A DNA stretch of 64,000 nt from Rhodococcus sp. Z13 (GCF_025837095.1 NZ_CP107551.1:434001-498000), one strand, 5' to 3'. Counted from the stretch's first letter, positions 17,819 to 26,732 are shown. Notes: generated by a model not told the origin, from the sequence alone. A program made the numbers and translations.

Positions 17819-18338
17819 GCGCGTCCAGATAGCGCCGCGCGATCCGGCGCTGCAGCAGGTGCCCGACAGGACCGGCGAGCCGGGTGTACCAGCGGGCCGG
17901 GCGGGAGAAGGCGATCACCGTGCCGGTCACCCGGCCGTCGCCGGCGTGTTCGACGAGGAAGGTCTCCTCGCCGCACTCGGGATGTCCCGGCAGTGTGCCG
18001 TAGGTGAAGCCGCGCCGGCCCTCGTCGTCGACGACCTCGAGCACCCGGCACCCCGCCGTCGCACGCACCGGGCCGATCCCGAAACCGAGCAGCACCTCGA
18101 CGCCGGGGGCGGCGGAGGGAGTGGCGTCCGGTACCGCGATCCCCGCGGCGCGGTGCATCTGCCAGGAGAACAAGCGGGTCGCGGCGACCTCGAACACACG
18201 GTCGCCGCGTCCCAGCTCTTCCCGGATGTGCAGATGCCGGTATCCGGAGGGGAGCGGTGACCCGTCCAGACAGGCCCGCAGGCTCGCACCCACCTCCGGA
18301 TAGGTGGGATCGCGTCCGGGACGACCGGACGCGGGCAT
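17808..18338 (-). CDS. UPF0548 / DUF1990 family protein
   Basis: A 176-aa protein of the DUF1990 (UPF0548) family. Visible blocks are YRHLHIREELGRGDRVFEVA, LFSWQMHRAAGI, GVEVLLGFGIGPVRATAGCR, FTYGTLPGHPECGEETFLVE and FSRPARWYTRLAGPVGHLLQ. The family has no assigned function. The start lies 1 nt beyond the mhuD stop, so it is almost certainly co-transcribed and translationally coupled with the heme-degrading enzyme. A link to heme or iron is possible but only by context. The 3' end overlaps the DsbA-like gene by 11 nt. Confidence 0.85.
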   Translation of the reverse strand: MPASGRPGRDPTYPEVGASLRACLDGSPLPSGYRHLHIREELGRGDRVFEVAATRLFSWQMHRAAGIAVPDATPSAAPGVEVLLGFGIGPVRATAGCRVLEVVDDEGRRGFTYGTLPGHPECGEETFLVEHAGDGRVTGTVIAFSRPARWYTRLAGPVGHLLQRRIARRYLDALRR

Positions 18339-18339
18339 C

Positions 18340-18645
18340 TCAGGACTTCTTGACGTCGAGGACGACCTCGAACTCGAGCAGCGACGCGCCGGTCGCGACG
18401 GGCTTCTTCGCCTCGCCCGCGTGGGCGGCGCGGGCATCGCCGTCTCGCCACGCGGCGAAGGCCTCCTCGGACTCCCACTGCGTCACGACGAAGTACCGGT
18501 TCTCACCGGCCGTGGGACGGAGCAGCTGGAAACCCAGGAAGCCGGGGGAGTTGTCGACGGTGTGCGCACGATTGGCGAACCGCTTCTCCAGCTCGGGGCC
18601 TGCGCCTTCGGGAACCTCGATTGCATTGATCTTCACGACTGCCAT
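18340..18645 (-). CDS. mhuD: MhuD-type heme-degrading monooxygenase
   Basis: A 101-aa ferredoxin-like alpha/beta barrel of the antibiotic-biosynthesis-monooxygenase fold, very close to Rv3592 MhuD. The residues known to matter in MhuD are all in place: Asn7 (KINAIEV), Trp66 (EAFAAWRDG) and the heme ligand His75 (RAAHAGEA). MhuD opens heme to iron and mycobilin without releasing CO. ATG 18645 is preceded by TAGTCT (18653-18658) ending 7 nt away, so it is probably leaderless. It shares an overlapping promoter region with the hydrolase at 18679. Confidence 0.93.
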   Translation of the reverse strand: MAVVKINAIEVPEGAGPELEKRFANRAHTVDNSPGFLGFQLLRPTAGENRYFVVTQWESEEAFAAWRDGDARAAHAGEAKKPVATGASLLEFEVVLDVKKS

Positions 18646-18652
18646 GCGCGAG

Positions 18653-18670
18653 AGACTACTCCGCTAACTT
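18653..18670. promoter_or_regulatory. Overlapping divergent -10 boxes (mhuD and hydrolase)
   Basis: On the minus strand TAGTCT (18653-18658) precedes the mhuD ATG by 7 nt. On the plus strand TAACTT (18665-18670) precedes GTG 18679 by 8 nt. The two boxes are 6 bp apart, so each promoter's -35 region would fall on or near the other gene's start codon. Confidence 0.55.
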
Positions 18671-18678
18671 GATCCATT

Positions 18679-19419
18679 GTGTTGCACGACGAGGGCGGAA
18701 CCGGGCGGCCCATCCTGCTGTTGCACGGCCTCATGGGCAGTGCCCGCACCTGGGGTCGACACGTGGGATGGCTACGCGGACACGGCCACGTGTACACCTT
18801 CGACGCGGCCGGTCACGGACGACCCGCCCCGGCCGAACTCACCACCGAGGCATTCGTCGCCGATCTCGCCGCGCACCTCGACCCGATCACCGAACCGCTC
18901 GTGGTGATCGGGCACTCGATGGGTGCCCTGCACGCCTGGTGCTTCGCCGCCGCACACCCCGATCGGGTCGCCGCGCTGGTCCTCGAGGACATGGCCCCCG
19001 ACTTCCGGGGCCGCACGGCGGCGGACTGGGCCGCGATGGTCTCCCAGTGGCCGCAGCCGTTCCCCAGCGAGGACGCGGTGCTCGACTTCTTCGGTCTCGT
19101 CGCGGGCCGCTACTTCCTCGACTCGTTCACCCGCCGCGACGACGGCTGGTACCTGCACGGCGACGTCGCGACCTTCCGCGACATCTCCGAGGAGTGGGGG
19201 ACGCGGCACTTCTGGGACGAGTGGAACGCCGTCCGGGTGCCGGCCCTGCTCATCGAGGGGGAGTTCACCATCACCCCGGAGGGGCAGATGCGGCGGATGG
19301 CGACGCGCCCCGGCACCGAGTACGCCCGCGTCGAGGGCGCCGGGCACCTCGTGCACGACGACCGGCCCGACGACTACCGCGTGCTGGTCGAGAAGTTCCT
19401 GACCGGCCTGGACCGCTGA
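18679..19419 (+). CDS. Alpha/beta hydrolase (Rv3591c-type)
   Basis: A 246-aa alpha/beta hydrolase. The oxyanion region is ILLLHGLMGSARTW, the nucleophile elbow is VIGHSMGALHAW with Ser as nucleophile, an acidic residue lies in LLIEGEFTITPEG and the catalytic His is in EGAGHLVHDD. There is no signal peptide. Substrate unknown; its conserved place opposite mhuD matches Rv3591c/Rv3592. GTG 18679 appears leaderless. It ends 25 nt before the convergent mutY stop. Confidence 0.9.
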   Translation: MLHDEGGTGRPILLLHGLMGSARTWGRHVGWLRGHGHVYTFDAAGHGRPAPAELTTEAFVADLAAHLDPITEPLVVIGHSMGALHAWCFAAAHPDRVAALVLEDMAPDFRGRTAADWAAMVSQWPQPFPSEDAVLDFFGLVAGRYFLDSFTRRDDGWYLHGDVATFRDISEEWGTRHFWDEWNAVRVPALLIEGEFTITPEGQMRRMATRPGTEYARVEGAGHLVHDDRPDDYRVLVEKFLTGLDR

Positions 19420-19444
19420 CCCACCCGCCGCCGATCCACCCGTT

Positions 19445-20329
19445 TCAGGAGGTCGAGCCCTCCCCGGCGAGGGCGAACCGGCCGTCGTCGGTCTGCTCGA
19501 CGAGCCCGTCCACCAGCAGCGAGTGCAACGCGCGGTCGCGCTGACCCGGATCCGTCGTCCACACGCTGTCGAGGACGGGACGCTCCACCGGGGTGTCGCT
19601 CTCGCGCAGCACCGCCATCAACTTGCCCCGCACCTGCCGATCGGTGCCCGCGAACTTCTGCACCCGCCGCGGCGGCCCGTCGTGGGCCGGCCGGCCGGCC
19701 TCCACCCACGCACACTCGGGCAACGGACAACGCCCACAGTCGGGGGTGCGCGCGGTGCACACGGTCGCGCCGAGCTCCATCAACGCCGCCGAGAAGGTCG
19801 CCGCCCGCGCGCGGGGGCGGGGGAGGAGTTCCTCGACGTCGGCGAGATCGCGCTTGGTCGAAGGATTTCCGGGCTCGGCCCGGCCGTGCACGGCACGGGC
19901 GACGACCCGCCGCACATTCGTGTCCACCACCGGCACCCGCTGCCCGTACGCGAAACACGCCACCGCCCGCGCGGTGTACGCGCCGATGCCAGGCAGGGAG
20001 AGCAGCACGTCGACGTCCTCGGGCACCCGGTCGTCGTGCTCGGCGGCGAGGACACCGGCGCACTCGTGCAGGCGCAGCGCGCGGCGCGGATAGCCGAGCT
20101 TCCCCCACGCCCGCAGCACCTCGGCCTGGCTGGAGGCGGCCATCGCCGACGGGACCGGCCACCGGCGCACCCATTCCTCCCAGATCGGGGCGACCCGGGC
20201 CACCGGTGTCTGCTGCAGCATGACCTCGGACATGAGGATCTGCCAGCCGGTCACCCCGTCGCGTCGCCACGGCAGGTCGCGCGCCTCGGCGGCGTACCAG
20301 CGCAACAACGACGGTGCATCAACCGGCAT
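19445..20329 (-). CDS. mutY: A/G-specific adenine DNA glycosylase
   Basis: Removes adenine mispaired with 8-oxoguanine. At 294 aa, the HhH-GPD domain has the catalytic Glu region SEVMLQQTPVARV, LPGIGAYTARAVACFA and VVDTNVRRV with the conserved Asp. A 4Fe-4S loop follows: Cys-x6-Cys-x2-Cys-x4-Cys in CTARTPDCGRCPLPEC, one residue shorter in the last gap than the Escherichia coli enzyme. The C-terminal region is shorter than the full E. coli 8-oxoG-recognition domain. ATG 20329 is chosen because MPVDAPSLLRWYA is the family start. Confidence 0.93.
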   Translation of the reverse strand: MPVDAPSLLRWYAAEARDLPWRRDGVTGWQILMSEVMLQQTPVARVAPIWEEWVRRWPVPSAMAASSQAEVLRAWGKLGYPRRALRLHECAGVLAAEHDDRVPEDVDVLLSLPGIGAYTARAVACFAYGQRVPVVDTNVRRVVARAVHGRAEPGNPSTKRDLADVEELLPRPRARAATFSAALMELGATVCTARTPDCGRCPLPECAWVEAGRPAHDGPPRRVQKFAGTDRQVRGKLMAVLRESDTPVERPVLDSVWTTDPGQRDRALHSLLVDGLVEQTDDGRFALAGEGSTS

Positions 20330-20427
20330 GTCTCGTCTCTTTCCCTCGGGTCGTGTGAATCCGTACAAACTTCCCACCGGGAGATGCCGCTCGAACACCG
20401 GCATCCGTGCAGGTGAATAATGTACGC

Positions 20428-21075
20428 ATGCCGAACTCGAATCCCATCAATGCCTGGAAAGCTCTCACCGAGGGTAACCAGCGCTTCGTCAGCGGTACCC
20501 CGCTGCATCCGAGCCAGGGGATCGACCGTCGCGCCGAACTGGTCAACGGTCAGCACCCCACTGCGGTCCTGTTCGGCTGCGGTGACTCCCGGGTGGCCGC
20601 AGAGATCATCTTCGATCAGGGCCTCGGCGACATGTTCGTCGTCCGAACCGCGGGTCACGTCATCGACAGCTCCGTGCTCGGTTCCATCGAGTACGCCGTC
20701 GACATTCTCAACGTCCCGCTCATCGTGATCCTCGGTCACGACAGCTGCGGCGCCGTCGCCTCGACGATCAGCGCTCTCGACAAGGGCGTCGTGCCGGGCG
20801 GGCACATCCGAAGCGTCGTCGAGCGCGTGGCGCCGTCGATCCTCCTCGGCCGCGCCGAGGGTCTGGCCACCGTCGACGAGCTCGAGGGCCGCCACGTCAT
20901 CGAGACGGGCAAGCTGCTCACCGACCGCTCGCGCATCATCACCGACCGCATCGCCGCCGGCCGCTGCGCCATTGTGGGCGTGACCTACAAGCTCGAGGAC
21001 GGCCGTGTGACCCTGCAGAGCCACATCGGTGACATCGGCATCGGTGAGGTCGGAGAGGTCACCGAGGTCGCCTAG
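20428..21075 (+). CDS. can: Beta-class carbonic anhydrase
   Basis: Interconverts CO2 and bicarbonate. The 215-aa protein carries the zinc ligands of beta-CAs: Cys and Asp in FGCGDSRV, and His and Cys in ILGHDSCGAV. The Asp-Arg dyad CxDSR is intact. It corresponds to Rv3588c (CanB). ATG 20428 is chosen because MPNSNPINAWKALTEGN is the family N-terminus. AATAAT (20416-20421) could be a -10 for a leaderless message, with AGGTG as an alternative weak RBS. Confidence 0.95.
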   Translation: MPNSNPINAWKALTEGNQRFVSGTPLHPSQGIDRRAELVNGQHPTAVLFGCGDSRVAAEIIFDQGLGDMFVVRTAGHVIDSSVLGSIEYAVDILNVPLIVILGHDSCGAVASTISALDKGVVPGGHIRSVVERVAPSILLGRAEGLATVDELEGRHVIETGKLLTDRSRIITDRIAAGRCAIVGVTYKLEDGRVTLQSHIGDIGIGEVGEVTEVA

Positions 21076-21089
21076 TAGGGCGGTGTGAG

Positions 21090-21162
21090 CACCACCGACA
21101 GCGACACGCCGACGGTGGTGTGGCAGAGCACGCCCCACGCCACATACCGTGGGGGGCGTGCT
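21090..21162 (+). terminator. Two hairpins between canB and the next gene
   Basis: First hairpin: CACCACCG (21090-21097) with CGGTGGTG (21113-21120). Second: AGCACGCCCC (21127-21136) with GGGGCGTGCT (21153-21162), 10 bp. The second arm contains the likely GTG start (21158) of the next gene. They start 14 nt after the canB stop, so the likely role is to end canB transcription and block translation on read-through. Confidence 0.45.
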
Positions 21163-21910
21163 TGAACCGACCGGCCCGCTGCCCCCCGAGATCTACTGGC
21201 GACGACGCGTTCTCGCGCTCGGCGTCGCCGTGGTCGTGCTGGCGTTGGTCATCTGGCTCGTCGTGTCGCTGACCGGCGGCGACGAGGCCGAGCCCGAGCC
21301 CACGGCCGCGGAGGTGAGCACCTCCGCGACGACCACGACCGCCGACGCCTCGGCCGACGCGGCGTCCGCGAGCAGCACCCGCGACGGGGGCGGCGCGTCG
21401 GGTGGGTCGCAGGGCTCCGGCGGCTCGTCGTCCTCGTCCGGGGCGAGCGCGTCCGGCGGCAGCTCGAGCGCGCCCGCGACCACCACGGCTGCGGCCCCCG
21501 CCCCGGTGCTGCCGGGGCAGTGCCCCGACCAGTCGCTCGCGGTGCGGGTGACCTCCGAGGAGCCGAACTACAAGGTCGGATCCGAGCCGGAGTTCACGAT
21601 CGTCATCACCAACATCGGCACAACGCAGTGCGAGCGCGATCTCGGTGCCGGTCTGCAGCAGGTGCTCGTCTACACCCTCGACGGCAACCAGCGGCTGTGG
21701 GCGAACACCGACTGCTTCCCGGAGTCGACCGCCGATGTGCGTTCGCTCGCGCCCGGCGATCAGGCCGCGTACTCGGTGAAGTGGTCGGCGACGACCTCCG
21801 AGCCGGGCTGCGAGACGCCGCGCGAGCCGGTGGGGCCGGGCGCCTACACGGTGGTCGGGCAGCTCGGTGGTGTGCGCAGCGCCCCCGAGCCCTTCAACAT
21901 CGTTCCCTGA
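21158..21910 (+). CDS. Membrane-anchored extracellular protein (Rv3587c-type)
   Basis: About 250 aa. There is a short cytoplasmic N-terminus, one membrane helix (VLALGVAVVVLALVIWLVV, residues about 18-37), a long Ser/Gly/Ala/Thr-rich low-complexity linker (about 40-120) and an extracellular beta-type domain (about 125-250) with two cysteine pairs (GQCPD, TQCERD, NTDCFP, EPGCETP). Function is unknown. GTG 21158 is preferred because TACCGT (21145-21150) ends 7 nt before it; GTG 21149 is an alternative. It is convergent with disA across a shared hairpin. Confidence 0.8.
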   Translation: MLEPTGPLPPEIYWRRRVLALGVAVVVLALVIWLVVSLTGGDEAEPEPTAAEVSTSATTTTADASADAASASSTRDGGGASGGSQGSGGSSSSSGASASGGSSSAPATTTAAAPAPVLPGQCPDQSLAVRVTSEEPNYKVGSEPEFTIVITNIGTTQCERDLGAGLQQVLVYTLDGNQRLWANTDCFPESTADVRSLAPGDQAAYSVKWSATTSEPGCETPREPVGPGAYTVVGQLGGVRSAPEPFNIVP

Positions 21911-21929
21911 GCGGTCACGGTTCCTCGAC

Positions 21930-21961
21930 GAACGCCCATCCGGTTCCCCGGGTGGGCGTTC
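21930..21961. terminator. Bidirectional hairpin between Rv3587c-like gene and disA
   Basis: GAACGCCCATC (21930-21940) pairs with GGTGGGCGTTC (21951-21961): 11 pairs with one G-U and a 10-nt loop. It begins 20 nt after one stop codon and overlaps the stop of disA on the other strand by two bases. Confidence 0.7.
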
Positions 21962-23042
21962 AGTCGTAGTGGTTGATTGCGGCCTCGGCCAGCCGCGACA
22001 GTCCCTCACGGATGTAGCGGGCCCACAACGCCCCGATCCCCTCCACTGCTTGCAGGTCGGCGGCGGTGGCCGCGAGCAGTCCCTGCAGGGTGCCGAACGC
22101 CGCGACCAGCCGATCGATCTGCCGGGTCTGCAGGCGCGGCACCCGGTGCAGCACGCGGTAGCCGCGGGGGCTCATCGAGGTGTCGAGGGCCTCGATGGTG
22201 CCGGAGTACCCGAAGGCACGGGCCAGGGCGGTCAGGTCGAGCAGGTCGACGTCCGTCAGTCCCGCCAACCGCTCCAGCGCCTGGTCGACGTCCTGGGCCG
22301 AGGGAGGCTGCTCGCCGGCGAGATAGTCGCGAACGATGAGCTGGCGGGCGAGCTGGTTGTCGCCTACCAGTTCCTCGAGTTGCAACGCCAGCTGACGTCC
22401 GTCGGTGCCGAGCTCGAGCACGTCCTGCTCGATCTCCACCGACAGCCGGTGCATCATCTCCAGCCGCTGCGCCACCGTCAGCGCGTCGCGCAGGGTGACG
22501 ATGTCCTCGATCTCGACCACGGAGAGCTGGCGGGTCACCTCGTCGAGTCGCGCCTTGTAGCGCTCGAGGGTCGCCACGGCCTGGTTGGCGCGGGACAGGA
22601 TCGTTGCTGAGTCGTTGATGACGTGCCGGCGGCCGTCCACGTACACGCTGACGATGCTCATCGACTGGCTCACCGACACCACCGGGTAGCCGGTCTGGAT
22701 GGCGGTGCGTTCGGCGGCGCGGTGGCGGGTGCCGGACTCGACGGTGGGGATGCTCGGATCGGGCACGAGCTGCACGTTGGCCCGCACGATCCGGCTGCCG
22801 TCGGTGGACACCACGACGGCGCCGTCCATCTTCGACAGCTCGCGCAGCCGGGTGGGGGCGAACTCGACGTCCAGTTCGAAACCGCCGTCGCACAGTGCGG
22901 CGACCTTCTCGTCGAAACCGAGCACGATCAACCCGCCCGTGCGTCCGCGGAGGATCCGCTCGAGACCGTCGCGCAACGCGGTGCCGGGCGCCAGGCGAGC
23001 GATGGTCTCGCTCAGCGTCGAGGCCGGCGCCGACTCGGTCAT
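21960..23042 (-). CDS. disA: Diadenylate cyclase DisA
   Basis: Makes c-di-AMP from two ATP and scans DNA for damage. The 360-aa octamer-forming protein has the DAC domain (residues about 10-145) with the catalytic DGA at 73-75 (KMDGAVVVS) and RHR at 106-108 ([12 protein letters not shown]), a helical spine (about 150-290) and a C-terminal HhH DNA-binding domain ([15 protein letters not shown]). It matches Rv3586 in place and is divergent from the thioesterase at 23138. In many bacteria radA neighbours disA and RadA modulates DisA; here radA is the next gene but one on the same strand. Confidence 0.96.
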   Translation of the reverse strand: MTESAPASTLSETIARLAPGTALRDGLERILRGRTGGLIVLGFDEKVAALCDGGFELDVEFAPTRLRELSKMDGAVVVSTDGSRIVRANVQLVPDPSIPTVESGTRHRAAERTAIQTGYPVVSVSQSMSIVSVYVDGRRHVINDSATILSRANQAVATLERYKARLDEVTRQLSVVEIEDIVTLRDALTVAQRLEMMHRLSVEIEQDVLELGTDGRQLALQLEELVGDNQLARQLIVRDYLAGEQPPSAQDVDQALERLAGLTDVDLLDLTALARAFGYSGTIEALDTSMSPRGYRVLHRVPRLQTRQIDRLVAAFGTLQGLLAATAADLQAVEGIGALWARYIREGLSRLAEAAINHYD

Positions 23043-23137
23043 CTGCGAAATCCCTTCCGTGTGCCGCCTGCGGTCGTCGTCACAAATGCACGGAGTCCGG
23101 AACGACGCCGCGGACCGCGCAACTACATTACTTGCTC

Positions 23138-23701
23138 ATGAGCAGCACCTGGACCCTGCCCGACGACCTCGTCGTTCCCGAACTGCCGGCCGACCATCCA
23201 GGTCCGGGTGCGCCGATCCCGCAGCACTGGGGCCGGTGCTTCGGCTGCGGCGACGACCAGCCGTCGGGCCTGAAGATGGACTTCGTCATCGGGGAGGGGC
23301 TCGAGGTGATCGGCCGGCTCGAGGTCGCCAACCGGTTCCAGGGCGGCCCGGGCTTCATCCACGGCGGCATCCTCATGACCGCCTTCGACGAGGCCCAGGG
23401 CATGGCGTGTAGCGCGGCGCTGCGGGCCGCCGTGGTCACCGGCCACTTCGAGACCGACTTCGCCCGCCCGATCCCGCTCGGCTCGGTCCTCGAGATCCGC
23501 GCGCGCGTCGAGGGCACGGTCCGCCGCAAGGTCTACACCAGCGCCGACGCCCGCATCGTCGACGGCCCGCTCGCCGATCCGGAGGTCGTGGTGGCTTCCT
23601 CGTCCGGCCTGTTCGTCACGGTCGGTCACGAGCACTTCGAGAAGGGCCGCAGGTTCGCCGACGGCCTGCCCGGCCCCGATCGGGACGTCTCCGCCTTCTG
23701 A
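23138..23701 (+). CDS. PaaI-like hotdog thioesterase
   Basis: A 187-aa single-hotdog protein of the acyl-CoA thioesterase (4HBT/PaaI) type. RCFGCGDDQPSGLKM precedes the core FIHGGILMTAFDEAQGM, where HGG and Asp/Glu form the expected active site. It probably hydrolyses an acyl-CoA; the specificity is not visible. TACATT (23124-23129) ends 8 nt before ATG 23138, so the message is probably leaderless. It is inserted between disA and radA and is convergent with radA. Confidence 0.85.
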   Translation: MSSTWTLPDDLVVPELPADHPGPGAPIPQHWGRCFGCGDDQPSGLKMDFVIGEGLEVIGRLEVANRFQGGPGFIHGGILMTAFDEAQGMACSAALRAAVVTGHFETDFARPIPLGSVLEIRARVEGTVRRKVYTSADARIVDGPLADPEVVVASSSGLFVTVGHEHFEKGRRFADGLPGPDRDVSAF

Positions 23702-23750
23702 CGGCAGGCACCTCGGCCCAGCCTTACGGCAGGCACCTCAGCTCAGCGTC
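23701..23750. repeat. 25-bp tandem duplication across the radA stop codon
   Basis: Units 23701-23725 and 23726-23750 match at 21 of 25 positions, with 14 identical at the start (ACGGCAGGCACCTC). The second unit spans the radA stop codon (23738-23740). The first begins at the last base of the thioesterase stop codon. Confidence 0.75.
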
Positions 23751-25126
23751 GACAGGGCCTGGGCGAGGTTCGACACCTCGAAGGTCTTCATGCCCTTGGG
23801 GGCGCCGTCGACGTCGCGCGGCACCACACCCCGGTCGAAGCCGAGGCGGTGCGCCTCCGCCAGCCGCCGGCCCGCACCCGTGACGCGCCGGACCTCCCCG
23901 GCGAGACCGACCTCACCGAGCAGCACCGTGCCCGCCGGAACGGGCCGGTCGCGGACCGCCGACGCGACGGCCAGCGCCAGCGCGAGGTCGGCGGACGGGT
24001 CGGTGATCCGCATGCCCCCCACGGTGGAGGCGTAGACGTCGCAGTTGCCGAGGCGGCCGAGGCCACAGCGCCGCTCGAGCACCGCGAGGACCATCGCGAC
24101 CCGCGCCGAGTCGAGGCCGCTCACCGCGCGTCGCGGTGACGGATTGTGGGTGGGCACGACCAGCGCCTGCAGTTCGCCGAGCAGGGGCCGCTTGCCGTCC
24201 ATCGTGACGGTGACCGCGGTGCCGGGGACGGCCTCGTCGCGGTGCTGCAGGAACAGCCCCGACGGGTCGCTGACGCCGACGATGCCGTCCTCCACCAGCT
24301 CGAAACAGCCCACCTCGTCGGCCGCCCCGAAACGGTTCTTCACGCCGCGGATCATGCGCAGCGTGGAGTGCTTGTCGCCCTCGAAGTGCAGCACCACGTC
24401 GACGAGATGCTCGAGCGAACGCGGACCGGCGACCGCGCCGTCCTTGGTGACGTGGCCGACGAGCAGCACCGGGATTCCGCTCGACTTGGCGAGGGAGGTC
24501 AGGGCGCTGGTCACCGCCCGCACCTGGGTGACACCGCCGGTGACGCCCTCGACGTCGGCGGCGAGCATGGTCTGTACCGAGTCGACGACGAGCAGCGTCG
24601 GCTTCACCTGCTCGACGTGCCCGAAGATCGTCGCGAGGTCGTTCTCGGCGGCGAGATAGACCCGGTCGTGCACGGCGCCGGTGCGGTCGGCGCGCAGACG
24701 CACCTGCCCGGCCGACTCCTCACCCGTGACGTAGAGGGCGCGATCGGCCTCGCCGCGCAGCGCCCACCGGTGGACGACCTCGAGCAGCAGCGTCGACTTG
24801 CCGACGCCGGGTTCACCGGCCAGCAGGACCACGGAGCCGGGGACCACACCGCCGCCGAGCACCCGGTCGAGTTCCGAGATGCCCGTCGGCTTGGCGTGGG
24901 TGGCCTTGCCGTCGATCTGCGACAGGGGAGTGGCCGGGGTGCTCGGCAGCACGGCGGCGGCCCCGGCCCGCGCCAGCGACGTGCCGGCGCGAGAGGCGAC
25001 GGCCACCGGCTGGACGGGGGCCTCGTCCATGGACCCCCAGGTCCCGCACTCGGGGCACCGCCCCACCCACTTGGCGACGGTGTGCGAGCAGTCGGAACAG
25101 CGGTAGAGGGTCTTGGTCTTGGCCAC
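23738..25126 (-). CDS. radA: DNA repair protein RadA
   Basis: A RecA-like helicase/translocase that promotes branch migration in recombination repair. The 462-aa protein has an N-terminal zinc finger with Cys10, Cys13, Cys24 and Cys27, Walker A GEPGVGKS at 104-111, the RadA signature KNRFG ([12 protein letters not shown]) and a C-terminal Lon-like domain (about 300-462). GTG 25126 is chosen because [13 protein letters not shown] is the family N-terminus and TATTCT (25133-25138, minus strand) ends 6 nt before it, fitting a leaderless start. It matches Rv3585. Confidence 0.96.
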   Translation of the reverse strand: MAKTKTLYRCSDCSHTVAKWVGRCPECGTWGSMDEAPVQPVAVASRAGTSLARAGAAAVLPSTPATPLSQIDGKATHAKPTGISELDRVLGGGVVPGSVVLLAGEPGVGKSTLLLEVVHRWALRGEADRALYVTGEESAGQVRLRADRTGAVHDRVYLAAENDLATIFGHVEQVKPTLLVVDSVQTMLAADVEGVTGGVTQVRAVTSALTSLAKSSGIPVLLVGHVTKDGAVAGPRSLEHLVDVVLHFEGDKHSTLRMIRGVKNRFGAADEVGCFELVEDGIVGVSDPSGLFLQHRDEAVPGTAVTVTMDGKRPLLGELQALVVPTHNPSPRRAVSGLDSARVAMVLAVLERRCGLGRLGNCDVYASTVGGMRITDPSADLALALAVASAVRDRPVPAGTVLLGEVGLAGEVRRVTGAGRRLAEAHRLGFDRGVVPRDVDGAPKGMKTFEVSNLAQALSTLS

Positions 25127-25183
25127 GGCCGGAGAATAGAGGCTCCCACCGACAGCAGCGGGGAACGACGGTGCAGAACGAAC

Positions 25184-25220
25184 GAGAGACCCGGCCGAGC
25201 GATGCTCGGCCGGGTCTCTC
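25184..25220 (-). terminator. Terminator of lpqE
   Basis: A perfect 17-bp stem, GAGAGACCCGGCCGAGC (25184-25200) with GCTCGGCCGGGTCTCTC (25204-25220), and a 3-nt loop. The flanks continue to pair after a 2-nt bulge. It lies downstream of the lpqE stop on the minus strand and upstream of the radA promoter, so it insulates the two. Confidence 0.8.
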
Positions 25221-25259
25221 ACGTTCGATGTCCGGAATCCTCCGGATCGGTGACCCTCG

Positions 25260-25349
25260 ATCCGGGTCGGATCAGTGACCTTCGATCCGGGTCGGTGACC
25301 TTCGATCCGGGTCGGTGACCTTCGATCCGGGTCGGATCAGTGACCCTCG
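25260..25349. repeat. Four tandem 20/25-bp repeats at the 3' end of lpqE
   Basis: Units are 25260-25284 (25 bp), 25285-25304 (20), 25305-25324 (20) and 25325-25349 (25). The core is ATCCGGGTCGGTGACCTTCG; the 25-bp forms carry a 5-bp insertion (ATCAG). The two 20-bp units are identical. The last unit contains the lpqE stop codon and its final codons, so the array looks like serial duplication of the 3' end of lpqE into its 3' UTR. Confidence 0.85.
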
Positions 25350-25966
25350 CCCTCGACGAGGATGGAGGCCTCGCTGCGGGGCAGTTCCGGGCCGGCGTCG
25401 ACCGGGACCTGGATGGTCACGTCGCCGGCTTCCTCGAAGGTGAAGGTGACGGGGATCGTGAGGCCGGGGCGGACACCCTCGGAGAGGTTCACGAGCTCGA
25501 CGTTGTTGGCAACCGACGCGGGGACCGGCGTGGGGGTCTCCTCGGTGCTGTCGGAGCTCGGCTCCTCCTCGGCGTCCTCGATGAGGGCCGTGGTGGCCTC
25601 GTCGACACCGGCGACGACGGAGGACTGCGCGGGGATCTCGAGGCGCGCACCCGTGACCGAGGCGGCGAAGTCCGTGGAGATGCCGGTCAGCCGGTCGGCG
25701 ACGTAGGGATCCTCGTTGACGATCGTGAAGCCGAGCTGGGCGGTGCCGCCGGGCTCGATGCGGTACTCCTCGGAGTTCGGGTAGAGGATCCGGACGTTGC
25801 GCAGCGAGAGGTTGCCGGCATCGGTGTTCATGCCGTTGATGGCCGCGACCTGCGTGGCCGTCTGGCTGATCTGCCCCGCGCCGCACGCGGACAGCATGAG
25901 CGATGCCCCCGCGGCCAGGGCGAGAGCAGACGCGACTCGGCGAGTCGGCGCTTTGAGAGCAGTCAC
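25337..25966 (-). CDS. lpqE: LpqE-type lipoprotein
   Basis: About 209 aa. A lipoprotein signal peptide ends in the lipobox LSAC (residues about 25-28). The mature part is a beta-rich domain (LRNVRILYPNSEEYRIEPGG to about 105, and LSEGVRPGLTIPVTFTFEEA near the end) separated by an acidic Ser/Glu/Thr-rich loop. Family members are classed near the PCuAC copper-chaperone fold, but no His/Met copper motif is visible here, so copper binding is not supported. GTG 25966 is used because GGAGGAAC lies just upstream. It is divergent from carD, as in Rv3584/Rv3583c. Confidence 0.85.
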   Translation of the reverse strand: MTALKAPTRRVASALALAAGASLMLSACGAGQISQTATQVAAINGMNTDAGNLSLRNVRILYPNSEEYRIEPGGTAQLGFTIVNEDPYVADRLTGISTDFAASVTGARLEIPAQSSVVAGVDEATTALIEDAEEEPSSDSTEETPTPVPASVANNVELVNLSEGVRPGLTIPVTFTFEEAGDVTIQVPVDAGPELPRSEASILVEGEGH

Positions 25967-26210
25967 GGGTTCCTCCACTCGAGTAAGGCTCGCAATCCAC
26001 TAGGCAGAGTAGTAGTTCGGGTGGGCGCCGTGTGCGCCGGGGCCGGATATCGGGCCGATTCGTGTCTTCGGGCCCGGAACGGAAGTCCCTCGCAGAGGTT
26101 CTGTGTCGCACGTCACACGAAGCATGGAACAAGCTGCCTGTCAAGCCCTCCACTCAGCCGTCGATGCCCCTGACCTGCACCGTTGACGCGAGGCCGAGGT
26201 GATCACGTGT

Positions 26211-26732
<522 letters not shown>

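Noticed and set aside
19445-20329. MutY iron-sulfur loop with Cys-x6-Cys-x2-Cys-x4-Cys spacing
   Set aside because: One residue shorter than E. coli, but all four Cys are present and the gene is otherwise normal. It is probably a lineage variant; I could not align relatives to prove it.
25260-25349. Tandem repeats considered as a CRISPR array
   Set aside because: Units abut with no unique spacers, are only 20-25 bp and derive from the lpqE 3' end. There are no cas genes.
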